Source: Parafrankia irregularis
Lineage (GTDB): Bacteria > Actinomycetota > Actinomycetes > Frankiales > Frankiaceae
Direction: 5' to 3'
Assembly: GCF_001536285.1 (NCBI RefSeq)
Contig: NZ_FAOZ01000004.1
Location: forward strand, 310,001-374,000
Length of the DNA stretch: 64,000 bases
Positions within the stretch are counted from its first letter, which is position 1. Every line of letters starts with the position of its first letter. The translations under genes were made by a program, and so were the position numbers. The notes beneath the pieces are model-generated. The model was not told where the DNA came from. It searched no databases and worked only from the letters and a program-made list of their open reading frames with translations. Below, in pieces: positions 24,487 to 32,993 of the stretch.

Positions 24487-24832
24487 CTCATGAATGGAAC
24501 ATCGGCGCCCACGTCGATAGTTGACCAGTGCTGTCAGAAACCCGAAGATCGACCAGGCGAAGAGCCCGCAGCCAGCAACCCGCAGCTGCCGCTGCGGCTT
24601 CCGGGCAAGCGCGATTTTGCGACAGGCTCTTCCAGCTTCCAGCGACGAGGATTCTCAGATCTCGTCCCGGCCGCGCCAGCTGTGGCGGTGGTTATCCCGG
24701 GACGCGGCGCGGGTGCGGGTGTGGGTGTGGGTGTGGACGCGGCGCGGGTGCGGGCGCGGGTGTGGACGCGCTGCGGCTGCCGGCTCGCTGGCGGCCCCGG
24801 TGCCGACCTGGCCGGGGCCGCCAGCGCCCTCA

Positions 24833-25600
24833 TCAGCTCTTGGCGGCGTTCTTGGCGGACAGCCTCGCGACGATGGCGGCGAAGTCGTCGGTCTGGAAGG
24901 ACTGCTCCTCGGCGGTGTTCGCGTAGTCGAGGCTGGCGAGCACGGCGCGTTCCTGGTGGATGTTGAGCAGCCGCTTGGTGGCCTCGACGGCCTGCCGGGG
25001 CAACTCGGCGATGCGCTTCGCGCAGGCCAGGGCCTCGGCCAGCGGGTCGGCGGCGATGTGGTTGGCCAGCCCCATCTGGATGGCGCGCTCGGCCGAGATG
25101 CGTGCGCCGGTGAAGGCGTACTCCTTGGCCAGGTGCAGGCTGGTGTTCAGCGGCCAGGTGAGCGGGCCGCCGTCGGCGGCCACCAGCCCGACCTGGATGT
25201 GCGGGTCGGCGAGGAAGGCCTTCTCGCCGATGTAGACGATGTCGCTGAGGGCGACCAGGCTGCATCCGAGGCCGACCGCGGGGCCGTTCACCGCGGCGAC
25301 GACCGGGACCCGGCACCGCACCATGTTGAGGACGATGTCGCGGCCGTGTGCGATCGACTTGGCGCGCAGCTCCCGGTCCTGGAACAGCTCGTTCAGGTAG
25401 GTGAAGTCGCCGCCCGCGGAGAAGGCCCGGCCGCTGCCGGTGAGTACGGCGGCCCGGACCTCGCGGTCCTCGTTCAGCTGTGGCCAGAGCTTCGCGAGCC
25501 CGGTGTGCAGGGCGTCGTTGACGGCGTTGAGCTCGTCGGGTCGGTTCAGAGTGATGATCCGCAGCGACCCGTCGGCGCGGACTTCGATCTCCTCCGGCAT
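24833..25600 (-). CDS. enoyl-CoA hydratase/isomerase family protein
   Basis: 255 residues from ATG 25600; GTG 25609 is an in-frame alternative and neither has a strong ribosome binding site. The crotonase signature is present: IITLNRPDELNAVNDAL, GSGRAFSAGGD (first oxyanion Gly), and VAAVNGPAVGLGCSLVALSDIVY (second). The position of the first catalytic Glu is replaced in this region, while DPHIQVGLVAADGG carries the later acidic site, so an isomerase, hydrolase or dehalogenase-like variant is possible. It ends with a normal C-terminal helix (LSAKNAAKS). No operon partner is adjacent. Confidence 0.88.
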   Translation of the reverse strand: MPEEIEVRADGSLRIITLNRPDELNAVNDALHTGLAKLWPQLNEDREVRAAVLTGSGRAFSAGGDFTYLNELFQDRELRAKSIAHGRDIVLNMVRCRVPVVAAVNGPAVGLGCSLVALSDIVYIGEKAFLADPHIQVGLVAADGGPLTWPLNTSLHLAKEYAFTGARISAERAIQMGLANHIAADPLAEALACAKRIAELPRQAVEATKRLLNIHQERAVLASLDYANTAEEQSFQTDDFAAIVARLSAKNAAKS

Positions 25601-26021
25601 GTCGTACACGTCATACGTCCAATCCGCTGGTCCGGGTAGCGATGGTGTCGGTGGCCGGCCCCGGTGCGTGGCCCTCGACGATGCCCACCGGACGCCGCGT
25701 GGTCACCGCGACGATCCGGAACCGCATCTTCTCGTCCCCAACGCTTGCAAACTACATTCTCGCTGATGGCGAATCAACTTCTGTTCTCCGAGAATGATGT
25801 TGGCGACCCTCGGCGTTGCCCGGCCGGGGTCGGGGTGTCCCGTTGCGGCGGTCGAATGTCGGCTGACCTGGGCGGACACAAATTTCTGGCCAGGTGGCCC
25901 GGATAGCCTCGACTGTGTTGTCCAGTCATCGGCTCCTGTGTCCTGGGTGACTGTTAAGATCCCGTTCGATCTGCTTATTGTATTTTTCCTCGGTAACGGA
26001 TGCATGTACTACGGGGAGACG
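25601..26021. other. intergenic region between divergent crotonase and kinase genes
   Basis: About 420 bp without a supported gene. The right half (25940-26000) is AT-rich for this genome (GATCTGCTTATTGTATTTTTC) and probably holds the kinase promoter; no motif is certain. Confidence 0.5.
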
Positions 26022-27821
26022 ATGATCAATATGCCATCGGGCGCGCCCATGGGTGAGCCAGGCAGGCCGGAGTCCGTGCCGGGCGCCGTTTTCTCTCCGC
26101 TGGTCCCACAGGATCCCCGGGTAGTCGGCGGATACCTGATCCGGGCCCGGATCGGCGAAGGTGGCATGGGGGCGGTATTCCTTTCCTACACACCTGGCGG
26201 GCGGCCGGTGGCGCTCAAGGTGGCCCGGCCGGAGTTCGCGGCCGATCCGGAGTTCCGGCGCCGATTCAGGACAGAAGTCGCTATCGCGCAGCGGGTGCAG
26301 GGCCTCTACACCGCCCCCGTCATCGACGCGGATCCCGACGCCCCGCAGCCATGGCTGGCCACGGCGTACGTCGCGGCACCTTCGTTGGCTGTGACGGTCG
26401 GCCGCCAGGGTGCGTTGCCGGTGGAGACCGTCCTGGTCCTGATTGCTGGTGTGGCCGAGGCATTGCAATCGATTCACGCGGCCGAAATCATTCACCGCGA
26501 CCTCAAGCCGGGAAATGTCATACTGGCTGCTGACGGCCCCCGGGTCATCGATTTCGGAATATCCCGGGCCGTCGAGGCCTCCTCGGGGGCCATCACCCAG
26601 ACCGGGGTACGGGTCGGTACCCCGGCCTTCATGTCTCCCGAACAGGTCCAGGGGGCACTCCTCGGCCCGACCGTGGACATTTTCGCCCTGGGTGCCACTG
26701 CCTACTACGCCGTGACCGGAGAGCTTCCGTTCGGGGCGGACGCCTCGGTCTTCTACCGCATCGAGAACAAGCCACCGGCCTGGGATCGTTGCCCGGACCA
26801 GATCCGCGGGCTCCTGGAAGTCTGTGTGGACAAGGATCCGGCGCGCCGGCCCTCCCCGGCGGCGCTGATCGACCTGTGCCGGGAGGCATCCACCGACGAG
26901 CGGCTGCGTATCGGCGAGGGCTGGCTACCGGCCACCGTGGTCGCGGATCTCACCCAGTACAGCCTCACCCCGCCGCCGCCACCGCCGGTGCCACCGGGCG
27001 GCCCCATCGGCCATGCTCCGACCAGCCCCGTTCCGCCGGGTTCGTCGCAGTGGGGCCCGCCGCCGGTGCCCCCAGTTGCTGCACCTTCATCTGCTGGGTC
27101 TCCGCGCGGGAAACAGCTGGCCTGGGCGGTCGGTGGTCTGGGCGCGGCAGCGCTCCTTCTGGCAATCGTGTTCACGGCGCTGAACAACGACTCGTCAGAC
27201 AAGGGGGCCACCGGTGACGGCCTGACGCCCCGGACTGTCAGTGCCGGCGAGCCCACCTTCTCCGGCGAGCCCACGTTTTCCAGCGAGCCCACGAGCTCCA
27301 GCGGCTCCACGGCGACCCGTGGCAGCGGCCCGTCGCCGGACACGAGTGCAGGTCCCGCTTCCCAGGGCGTCGATCGTTACCTTTCCGAGTTCACTGCGCT
27401 GGAGAGCGCCGGAGCGGTGGAGACCGGAGCCGTGGCGGTGAACGGCCAGCAGCAGACGCGTAGCATTCTCATCCGGGCCGTGGGTGACAAGTATGCCGCA
27501 AACTACCGCGTCGGGAAGGTCGACTACGATCTCGGGCGTCATTTCCAGAAGTTTCAGGCGGTGGTCGGGCTTGCGGATGACGCTCGTAGTACTGCGGTGT
27601 ACCAGGTCAGTATCTATGGAGACAACCAACGGCTGGCCGATCATACGATTCGGCTCGGTGAATCCGTCCCGATCGACATCGATGTAAGGGGAATCCTGCG
27701 ACTCCGTCTCGAGATCACTCATACGGACGGAGACACCGGTGAGGGATACTCCAGGTATGACTCGCGGGTGGTTTTCGGGGAGGCGAAGGTGATCGGCTCC
27801 GCGGACGAGGTTCCCAGCTGA
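26022..27821 (+). CDS. membrane Ser/Thr protein kinase with extracellular NPCBM-like domain
   Basis: 599 residues from ATG 26022 (GGGGAG just upstream); ATG 26004 and 26031 are alternatives. It has a complete Hanks kinase domain: GEGGMG loop (46-50), VALK with Lys66, HRDLKPGN (158-165), DFG (177-179), APE-like SPEQ, and the DIFALG helix. A Pro-rich juxtamembrane segment (315-355) precedes one membrane helix at 366-387. The extracytoplasmic part begins with a repeated GEPTFS/SEPTSS linker and then a beta-rich domain (about residues 450-595: YDLGRHFQKFQAVVGLADDA, VYQVSIYGDNQ, IDIDVRGILRLRLEI) typical of NPCBM/NEW2 carbohydrate-binding modules. This predicts a kinase that senses a glycan or envelope ligand. 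No cognate phosphatase is adjacent. Confidence 0.88.
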   Translation: MINMPSGAPMGEPGRPESVPGAVFSPLVPQDPRVVGGYLIRARIGEGGMGAVFLSYTPGGRPVALKVARPEFAADPEFRRRFRTEVAIAQRVQGLYTAPVIDADPDAPQPWLATAYVAAPSLAVTVGRQGALPVETVLVLIAGVAEALQSIHAAEIIHRDLKPGNVILAADGPRVIDFGISRAVEASSGAITQTGVRVGTPAFMSPEQVQGALLGPTVDIFALGATAYYAVTGELPFGADASVFYRIENKPPAWDRCPDQIRGLLEVCVDKDPARRPSPAALIDLCREASTDERLRIGEGWLPATVVADLTQYSLTPPPPPPVPPGGPIGHAPTSPVPPGSSQWGPPPVPPVAAPSSAGSPRGKQLAWAVGGLGAAALLLAIVFTALNNDSSDKGATGDGLTPRTVSAGEPTFSGEPTFSSEPTSSSGSTATRGSGPSPDTSAGPASQGVDRYLSEFTALESAGAVETGAVAVNGQQQTRSILIRAVGDKYAANYRVGKVDYDLGRHFQKFQAVVGLADDARSTAVYQVSIYGDNQRLADHTIRLGESVPIDIDVRGILRLRLEITHTDGDTGEGYSRYDSRVVFGEAKVIGSADEVPS

Positions 27822-27852
27822 ACCGTCACGTCACCTGAACCTTCAGGCCATC

Positions 27853-27880
27853 GGAGCCAGGAGCCAGGAGCCAGGAGCCA
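27853..27880. repeat. GGAGCCA tandem repeat, 4 units
   Basis: Four exact 7-base copies lie just after the kinase gene, within a 399-bp intergenic stretch (27822-28220) in which I see no gene. A 7-base period would shift reading frames if copy number changed, but no frame is supported across it. Confidence 0.7.
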
Positions 27881-28220
27881 TGGGCTGTTGGCCGCGGGCG
27901 AGGGGCTCGGCGAGGGGCTTGGCACGCGCGGGACCGAGCCTTCGGACAGCGGTGTGCCTCCACATCGGTCGGCGGAGGCGAGAGGACGGGCAGTCCGGCG
28001 GGCATCGGGCCTGACATCGCCGTGCCCGTGCTGCGGCGCCGGTGCCGCAGCAATGCGGCGCGGGGCCGACCGGTGGCGCGTGGCGGCCTCGCCGTGTAGT
28101 CAGGATATGGGTGTTTATCGCGAACGGTCGGCCTGCGCCGACCGCCTTTGGCCTGCCCCGGCCGACTTCTGCGACCGACTACCCACGCCTACGGACCGAC
28201 TACCCATGGGAGGGTGCCGC

Positions 28221-29411
28221 GTGCCCCGCTCAGACATTCCGGTGTTCGACGCCGATAATCACCTGTACGAGACGCGTGAGGCGTTGACGAAATTCCTGCC
28301 CGACCGGTACAAGGGTGCGGTCGACTATGTCGAGGTCCGTGGCCGCACGAAGATCATGGTTCGTGGTCAGGTCAGTGAGTACATCCCGAACCCGACCTTC
28401 GACGTCGTGGCCCGGCCCGGTGCGCAGGAGGACTACTACCGGAAGGGAAACCCCGGCGGGCTGTCCCGGCGGGAGATCTTCGGCAAGCCGGTGAAGTGCA
28501 TCGACGCCTGGCGAGAGCCGGCCTCTCGGCTCCAGCTGCTCGACGAGCAGGGGATCGAGCGCACCCTGATGTTCCCGACGCTGGCGAGCCTCATCGAGGA
28601 GCGCATGCGCGACGACCCGGATCTGGTGCACGCCGTCATCCACTCCCTGAACGAGTGGCTGTACGAGACCTGGCAGTTCAACTACGAGGGCCTGGACCGC
28701 ATCTTCACCACTCCGGTGATCACCCTGCCGATCGTGGACAGGGCGATCGAGGAGCTGGAGTGGGTGCTGGAGCGCGGTGCGCGCGCCGTTCTCATCCGGC
28801 CTGCGCCGGTCCCCGGCCTGCGCGGCCCGCGCTCGTTCGGCCTGCCGGAGTTCGACCCGTTCTGGGAGCGGGTTCAGGAGTCGGGCATCCTCGTCGCGAT
28901 GCACTCGTCCGACAGCGGCTACTCGCGGTACCAGAGCGAGTGGATGGGCTCGAGCACCGAGATGCTGCCCTTCCAGCCGAACACGTTCCGCATGCTGCAG
29001 TCCTGGCGGCCGATCGAGGACGCGGTCTCGGCGCTGGTCTGCCATGGTGCGCTCTCCCGCTTCCCGGGCCTCAAGGTCGCGGTCATCGAGAACGGCATGA
29101 GCTGGGTCGCCCCACTGCTCACCGCGATGAAGGCGCTCTACAAGAAGATGCCGCAGGACTTCCTGGAGAATCCGGTCGAGGTCGTGAAGCGGAACATCTA
29201 CGTGAGCCCGTTCTGGGAGGATGACCTCGGCGAGCTCGCGCAGCTGCTGGGCGAGGACAACGTCCTGTTCGGCTCGGACTATCCGCACCCGGAGGGCCTC
29301 GCCAACCCGGTGAGCTACATCGACGAGCTGTCCCACCTGCCCGAGGAGCTCGTCCGCAAGATCATGGGTGGCAACCTCGCCCAGCTCATGGGCGTCGGCG
29401 TGCCGGCCTGA
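28221..29411 (+). CDS. amidohydrolase family protein (amidohydrolase 2, metal-dependent TIM barrel)
   Basis: 396 residues from GTG 28221, with GGGAGGG (28208-28214) well placed; ATG 28206 is too close to that site. The N-terminus PVFDADNHLYETREALTKFLPDRY is the start typical of this large actinobacterial group, where the usual HxH metal pair is altered to DxNH. The barrel continues with MHSSDSGYSRYQSEWMG, the His-bearing LVCHGALSRFPGLKVAVIENG and the last-strand Asp in LFGSDYPHPEGLANP. Relatives decarboxylate or hydrolyse aromatic and other carboxylates. It is convergent with the SDR gene at 29554, with a perfect hairpin between. Confidence 0.88.
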   Translation: MPRSDIPVFDADNHLYETREALTKFLPDRYKGAVDYVEVRGRTKIMVRGQVSEYIPNPTFDVVARPGAQEDYYRKGNPGGLSRREIFGKPVKCIDAWREPASRLQLLDEQGIERTLMFPTLASLIEERMRDDPDLVHAVIHSLNEWLYETWQFNYEGLDRIFTTPVITLPIVDRAIEELEWVLERGARAVLIRPAPVPGLRGPRSFGLPEFDPFWERVQESGILVAMHSSDSGYSRYQSEWMGSSTEMLPFQPNTFRMLQSWRPIEDAVSALVCHGALSRFPGLKVAVIENGMSWVAPLLTAMKALYKKMPQDFLENPVEVVKRNIYVSPFWEDDLGELAQLLGEDNVLFGSDYPHPEGLANPVSYIDELSHLPEELVRKIMGGNLAQLMGVGVPA

Positions 29412-29417
29412 CGAGCT

Positions 29418-29455
29418 CGGCCCGGCGCCGCATCGATGAGTGCGGCGCCGGGCCG
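29418..29455. terminator. 15-bp perfect hairpin between convergent genes
   Basis: CGGCCCGGCGCCGCA (29418-29432) pairs exactly with TGCGGCGCCGGGCCG (29441-29455) around an 8-base loop, starting 7 bases after the amidohydrolase stop. There is no T tract, as is usual for actinobacterial terminators. A CCGCGGTGCCTGA-type repeat array follows to about 29530. Confidence 0.8.
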
Positions 29456-29553
29456 CGGTGCTGACCGCGGTGCCGACCGCGGCGGTGCCTGACCGCGGTG
29501 CCGGGCCGCGGTGCCTGACCGCGGTGCCGGCTCTGGTGCTGACGGCGGTTCGC

Positions 29554-30306
29554 TCAGGTGTTGCGGCCGCCGTTGACGCCGATGACCTGCCCGGTGATGT
29601 AGCCGGCCTCCTCGGAGATGAGGAAGGACGCGGCCGCGGCGATGTCCTCGGGCTTGCCGGGGCGCCGGACGGGGGTGAGGTCGGCGTGCTTGTCGACGCT
29701 TCCGCCGAGCAGGCCGCGCTCCTCGGACGCCCGCAGCATCGGGGTGTCGACGAAGCCCGGCGGGATCGTGTTGACGGTGATCCCCTTCGGCCCGAGCTCG
29801 AGGGCGAGCGACTTGGTCATACCGATCAGGCCGGCCTTGGTCGACACGTAGTGCACCATGTACTGCTGCCCGGACTGGGCGCTGGACGACGAGATGTTGA
29901 CGATCCGCCCCCAACCCGCCTCGATCATGTCCGGCACGGCGTTCTGGGTGCAGTAGAGCGGCCCGCTGAGGTTCACCGCGATGATCCGGTCCCAGACCGG
30001 GTCGGTGATCTTCAGGAACTCCTTGAAACCGGTGATCCCGGCGTTGTTGACGAGGACCAGGATGGGGCCGTAGGTGTTCCGCACCTTTTCGAGCGCGGCG
30101 TCGACCTTCGCGCGGTCGGAGACGTCGACAGCGAACGCGGTGGCTTCGCCGCCCTTCTGGCGGGCCTCCTCGGCCACGACCTGGGCGGCCTCCTCGTTGA
30201 GGTCGAGTACGGCGGTCGCGAAGCCGTCCTCGGCCAGCCGGAGGCTGATGGCGCGCCCGATGCCCGAGCCACCCCCGGTGACGACTGCCGTGCGTCGTTC
30301 GGTCAC
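29554..30306 (-). CDS. SDR family oxidoreductase
   Basis: 250 residues. The Rossmann motif TGGGSGIGRAISLRL, NNAGI, and the active site NISSSSAQSGQQYMVHYVSTK with Ser, Tyr and Lys are all present. The ending GYITGQVIGVNGGRNT is normal. It lies 112 bp downstream of the TauD-type dioxygenase gene in the same direction and is probably the last gene of the CoA-transferase/Rieske/TauD operon, where it could oxidise or reduce an alcohol made by the oxygenases. Confidence 0.9.
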   Translation of the reverse strand: MTERRTAVVTGGGSGIGRAISLRLAEDGFATAVLDLNEEAAQVVAEEARQKGGEATAFAVDVSDRAKVDAALEKVRNTYGPILVLVNNAGITGFKEFLKITDPVWDRIIAVNLSGPLYCTQNAVPDMIEAGWGRIVNISSSSAQSGQQYMVHYVSTKAGLIGMTKSLALELGPKGITVNTIPPGFVDTPMLRASEERGLLGGSVDKHADLTPVRRPGKPEDIAAAASFLISEEAGYITGQVIGVNGGRNT

Positions 30307-30418
30307 TGTGCCGAACCTCCCTGTGGTAGCTGGTTGCTACGTCGCTGTGATCCCTCGACGGTGCGAGAGCGAGTGAACCACCAGGCGGTTGACGCGCTCT
30401 CGCACCATGCGAACAGCA

Positions 30419-31252
30419 TTACGCGACGGGCTCCTCGCCGGCCAGTGATGCACGGTGCATCAGTCTGGAGGACGTCGGTCCGTAGGGCAGGGCTCGGTGC
30501 AGCATCCCGGTGTTGTCCCAGATCACCAGATCGCCCTGGGTCCAGCGGTGCCGGAGGACGAACTGCGGCTGGGTCGCCCAGTCCAGCAGGCGGTCGAGCA
30601 GCGTCCGGCCCTCGTCCGCGGGCAGGCCGACGACCTCGCCCGCCGTCGACCCGACCAGCAGCGACTTACGCCCGTTGCGGCGGGTCCACACCACCGGCTG
30701 CTCCCGGGTCGGGTTGCGGTCCCAGGCCGCCCGTTCCTCGGGCGAGGGGTCGGGGTTGGCCACGAGCTGGGAGGCGGCGAAGCTGTGCAGGGCACGCACA
30801 CCCTCCAGCCGCGCCTTCTCCTCGTCGGGCAGCGCCTCGTACGCGGCGTAGGTGTTGGCGAACTCGGTGTCGCCCTCCGTGCTCCCCGAGATCTGGCGTG
30901 CCGTGAGCAGGGTGGCCTTGTCCGGCACCTCGCCGGTGGTCCCGTCGATGTGCCAGTAGAACGTGGCCTCGCGGTACGCCGCCAGTTTGCTCTGCGACGC
31001 GTCGCGGGTGATCCGCTGGATCTCCTTGAGCCGGTGGCCGCCCATCGGCAGCGGCAGGACATTTCCGAGTAGCCGGCCGAAGGCGACCAGGCTCTCGTCG
31101 TCGATGTCGGCCTCCCGGAAGACGACGACGCCGCTCTCCTCCAGGGCCGCGAGGGCGTCCGCGGCGACGCCCTTGTCGACGAGCTGGGTGCCCGTCAGGC
31201 CGCTGAACTCCGTCCCCGTGTTCGGGGTGATCTTCTTTGTGGTGACGCCCAT
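30419..31252 (-). CDS. TauD/TfdA family Fe(II)/2-oxoglutarate dioxygenase
   Basis: 277 residues. The iron ligands are visible as HxD (His101, Asp103 in YWHIDGTT) and the distal His252 in IWDNTGMLHRALPY, with the 2-oxoglutarate Arg shortly after (SRLMHRASL). The fold and length match TauD/TfdA enzymes, which hydroxylate taurine, aryloxyacetates and related acids. It starts 16 bp after the 122-residue protein gene and is co-transcribed with it and the Rieske oxygenase. The pairing of two oxygenases implies successive hydroxylations of one substrate. Confidence 0.9.
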   Translation of the reverse strand: MGVTTKKITPNTGTEFSGLTGTQLVDKGVAADALAALEESGVVVFREADIDDESLVAFGRLLGNVLPLPMGGHRLKEIQRITRDASQSKLAAYREATFYWHIDGTTGEVPDKATLLTARQISGSTEGDTEFANTYAAYEALPDEEKARLEGVRALHSFAASQLVANPDPSPEERAAWDRNPTREQPVVWTRRNGRKSLLVGSTAGEVVGLPADEGRTLLDRLLDWATQPQFVLRHRWTQGDLVIWDNTGMLHRALPYGPTSSRLMHRASLAGEEPVA

Positions 31253-31268
31253 GGCGCGGTTCGCCTTC

Positions 31269-31637
31269 TCAGAGGGCCGGTTCGACGGCGGTGTCGAAGT
31301 ACGCGGCGCCCGAGTCCGGGATCCGCGGCTGCTTGAAGATGTTGACCGGGTAGGAGGTCATGATCATCGAGTAGAGCAGGTGCAGCAGGCGGGTGTCCTG
31401 GTCGGACAGCGCGTGCACGTCGCGGGTGTCGAGATAGGCGATCGCGTCCTCGGCGAGCGGGGCGACCGCGTCGTAGAACGCCTGCAGCTCGTCGATGGTC
31501 TTGGACAGCCGCTTCTGGTAACGCTCCTCCCGGGTGGCCAGCGCCCAGTCGGCGACCCAGGGCTCCAGGGCACTGAACCGCTCCGGCAGCGAGACGCTCC
31601 CGGCTGCGTTCCCGGATTCGTCCACGGTGGTGGTCAT
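31269..31637 (-). CDS. uncharacterised 122-aa helical protein between two oxygenase genes
   Basis: Starts at ATG 31637 with GAGGGG about 9 bases upstream, 14 bp after the Rieske stop, and ends 16 bp before the TauD start, so it is a tightly packed operon member. The protein is mostly helical (SALEPWVADWALATREERYQKRL, then SKTIDELQAFYDAVAPL) and ends in a hydrophobic-aromatic stretch (LLYSMIMTSYPVNIF). It has no Cys, His cluster or signal peptide. I do not recognise a family. It does not resemble the beta subunit of ring-hydroxylating dioxygenases by eye. A chaperone or accessory role for the Rieske enzyme is only a suggestion. Confidence 0.8.
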   Translation of the reverse strand: MTTTVDESGNAAGSVSLPERFSALEPWVADWALATREERYQKRLSKTIDELQAFYDAVAPLAEDAIAYLDTRDVHALSDQDTRLLHLLYSMIMTSYPVNIFKQPRIPDSGAAYFDTAVEPAL

Positions 31638-31651
31638 GGCGGCGGGCCCCT

Positions 31652-32947
31652 CTACTTCTCGCTGCCGGCCTGGTGCGCCGCGACGGCGTCCCGGACGACC
31701 TTGTGGAACTGGCGGATCATCAGCTCCATGTCGGACAGGTGGAAGGTCTGCAGCGCCCGGTTGTTGAGTTGCGACCAGGTCGCCTCCACCGTGTTCGTGT
31801 CCTGCATCGCGAACTCGACGGTGCTGTCGACGACGAGCTCCTGCGCGAGCCGCTCGGAGGCGGTCTTCGGCTCGGGGAAGTAGATGTCGACCTCGTAGGC
31901 GTGGGTACCGACCGTCTCCGGGATGTACTGGTAGGTGATGTAGTAGCCGCGGCCCCAGAGCTGGATCGACAGGTTCGGGAACAGCCAGTACTGGTCGTTG
32001 CTCCAGGCGCGGATCCCGCCCGGGTTGCGGTTGTCGGCCAGGTGGCCGAGATCCTCGCGGACGTCGTCCGGGCCGAAGAGACCAGCCCGGAACAGCCGGT
32101 AGGCCCAGTTCATGTCGCGGGCGGCGGGGCCGACCGAGCCGTCCTTCTTCTTCAGGACGGGCGGGCCGGGCACCGAGGTCAGCATGTGCGGGGTGAACAG
32201 GTCGTAGTGGTAGGAGTCCATCGGCGGGACGAGCTTCTCCGCCTCGGCCACGTTGGTGTTCAGGAACCGGCCGTGGACGTAGGCGGGGTGGTACCACTCC
32301 AGCAGCGCGTCGATGCCGATCTTCCAGTTGCCCTTGACCTTGGTCCGGAAGGACCAGTGGTTGGTGAACTTCTCGAACGGCCAGCTCTCCAGCTCGGAGA
32401 CGAGCTTCTCGCCGAGGAACTCGCGCAGCGGTGGGGCGTCCTGGCTGAAGTTCACGAAGATGAACCCGGCGAAGACCTCGCAGCGCAGCGGCGGCATGGC
32501 GAGCTGGTCGTCGGGCAGCGACTCGAAGAACTCGTTGCGCTTGGTGACGTAGGTGCACTTGCCGTCGAGGCCGTAGCGCCAGCCGTGGTACTTGCAGGCG
32601 AACTGCCGGGCGGTGCCCTGGGTCTCGTTACCCGGGTGCTCCTGCCAGACGACCTTGTTCCCGCGGTGCGCGCAGATGTTGTGCAGCGCGTACACCTGCC
32701 CGTCCGTGTGCCGGGTGATCACGATGGAGCCGAGGCCGACCAGCTCGCGGGTGAAGAACGTGCCGTTGCGGGGCAGCTGCTCCACCCGGCCGACCTTCAG
32801 CCAGGTCCGCTTGAAGATCGCCTCCCGCTCGGCCTGGAAGAACTCCTCGGAGATCGAGTCCTCGTAGTCGACCGGACCGGTGTCGAGATCCGGGTAACCC
32901 GGCGTGTACTTCCCACGACCGGTCGCCAGCCGTTCCTGGATGGCCAT
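31652..32947 (-). CDS. Rieske 2Fe-2S aromatic-ring-hydroxylating oxygenase, alpha subunit
   Basis: 431 residues. ATG 32947 lies 9 bases after AAAGGGG, whereas ATG 32956 abuts it. The Rieske ligands are C92-x-H94 (ICAHRGNKVV) and C118-x2-H121 (CKYHGW). The catalytic domain shows the mononuclear-iron motif NWKIGIDALLEWYHPAYVHG. The large subunit alone is encoded; no ferredoxin, reductase or beta subunit is nearby, so electron transfer must be supplied elsewhere. It follows the CoA-transferase gene by 46 bp. A homo-oligomeric monooxygenase or demethylase acting on a carboxylic or phenolic compound is plausible. Confidence 0.92.
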   Translation of the reverse strand: MAIQERLATGRGKYTPGYPDLDTGPVDYEDSISEEFFQAEREAIFKRTWLKVGRVEQLPRNGTFFTRELVGLGSIVITRHTDGQVYALHNICAHRGNKVVWQEHPGNETQGTARQFACKYHGWRYGLDGKCTYVTKRNEFFESLPDDQLAMPPLRCEVFAGFIFVNFSQDAPPLREFLGEKLVSELESWPFEKFTNHWSFRTKVKGNWKIGIDALLEWYHPAYVHGRFLNTNVAEAEKLVPPMDSYHYDLFTPHMLTSVPGPPVLKKKDGSVGPAARDMNWAYRLFRAGLFGPDDVREDLGHLADNRNPGGIRAWSNDQYWLFPNLSIQLWGRGYYITYQYIPETVGTHAYEVDIYFPEPKTASERLAQELVVDSTVEFAMQDTNTVEATWSQLNNRALQTFHLSDMELMIRQFHKVVRDAVAAHQAGSEK

Positions 32948-32993
32948 CGGCTTCATCCCCTTTCACGGAATCGATTTCGTGCACTTCGCTGGC

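Larger units (their letters stand above)
23904..24832. other. 929-bp intergenic region: palindromic repeat, gene fragment, inverted-repeat element, GGTGTGG repeats
   Basis: No intact gene is supported. From left to right it holds a palindromic repeat copy (23988-24035), a minus-strand open fragment ending in TAG at 24257, a pair of 12-base inverted repeats at 24375 and 24475, and a GGTGCGGGTGTGGGTG simple-repeat tract at about 24706-24770. It reads as a decayed insertion site. Confidence 0.6.

Noticed and set aside
29440..30906. Plus-strand open frame of 488 codons across the SDR and TauD genes
   Set aside because: It is antisense to two well-supported genes and begins in a GC repeat; no domain is recognisable.
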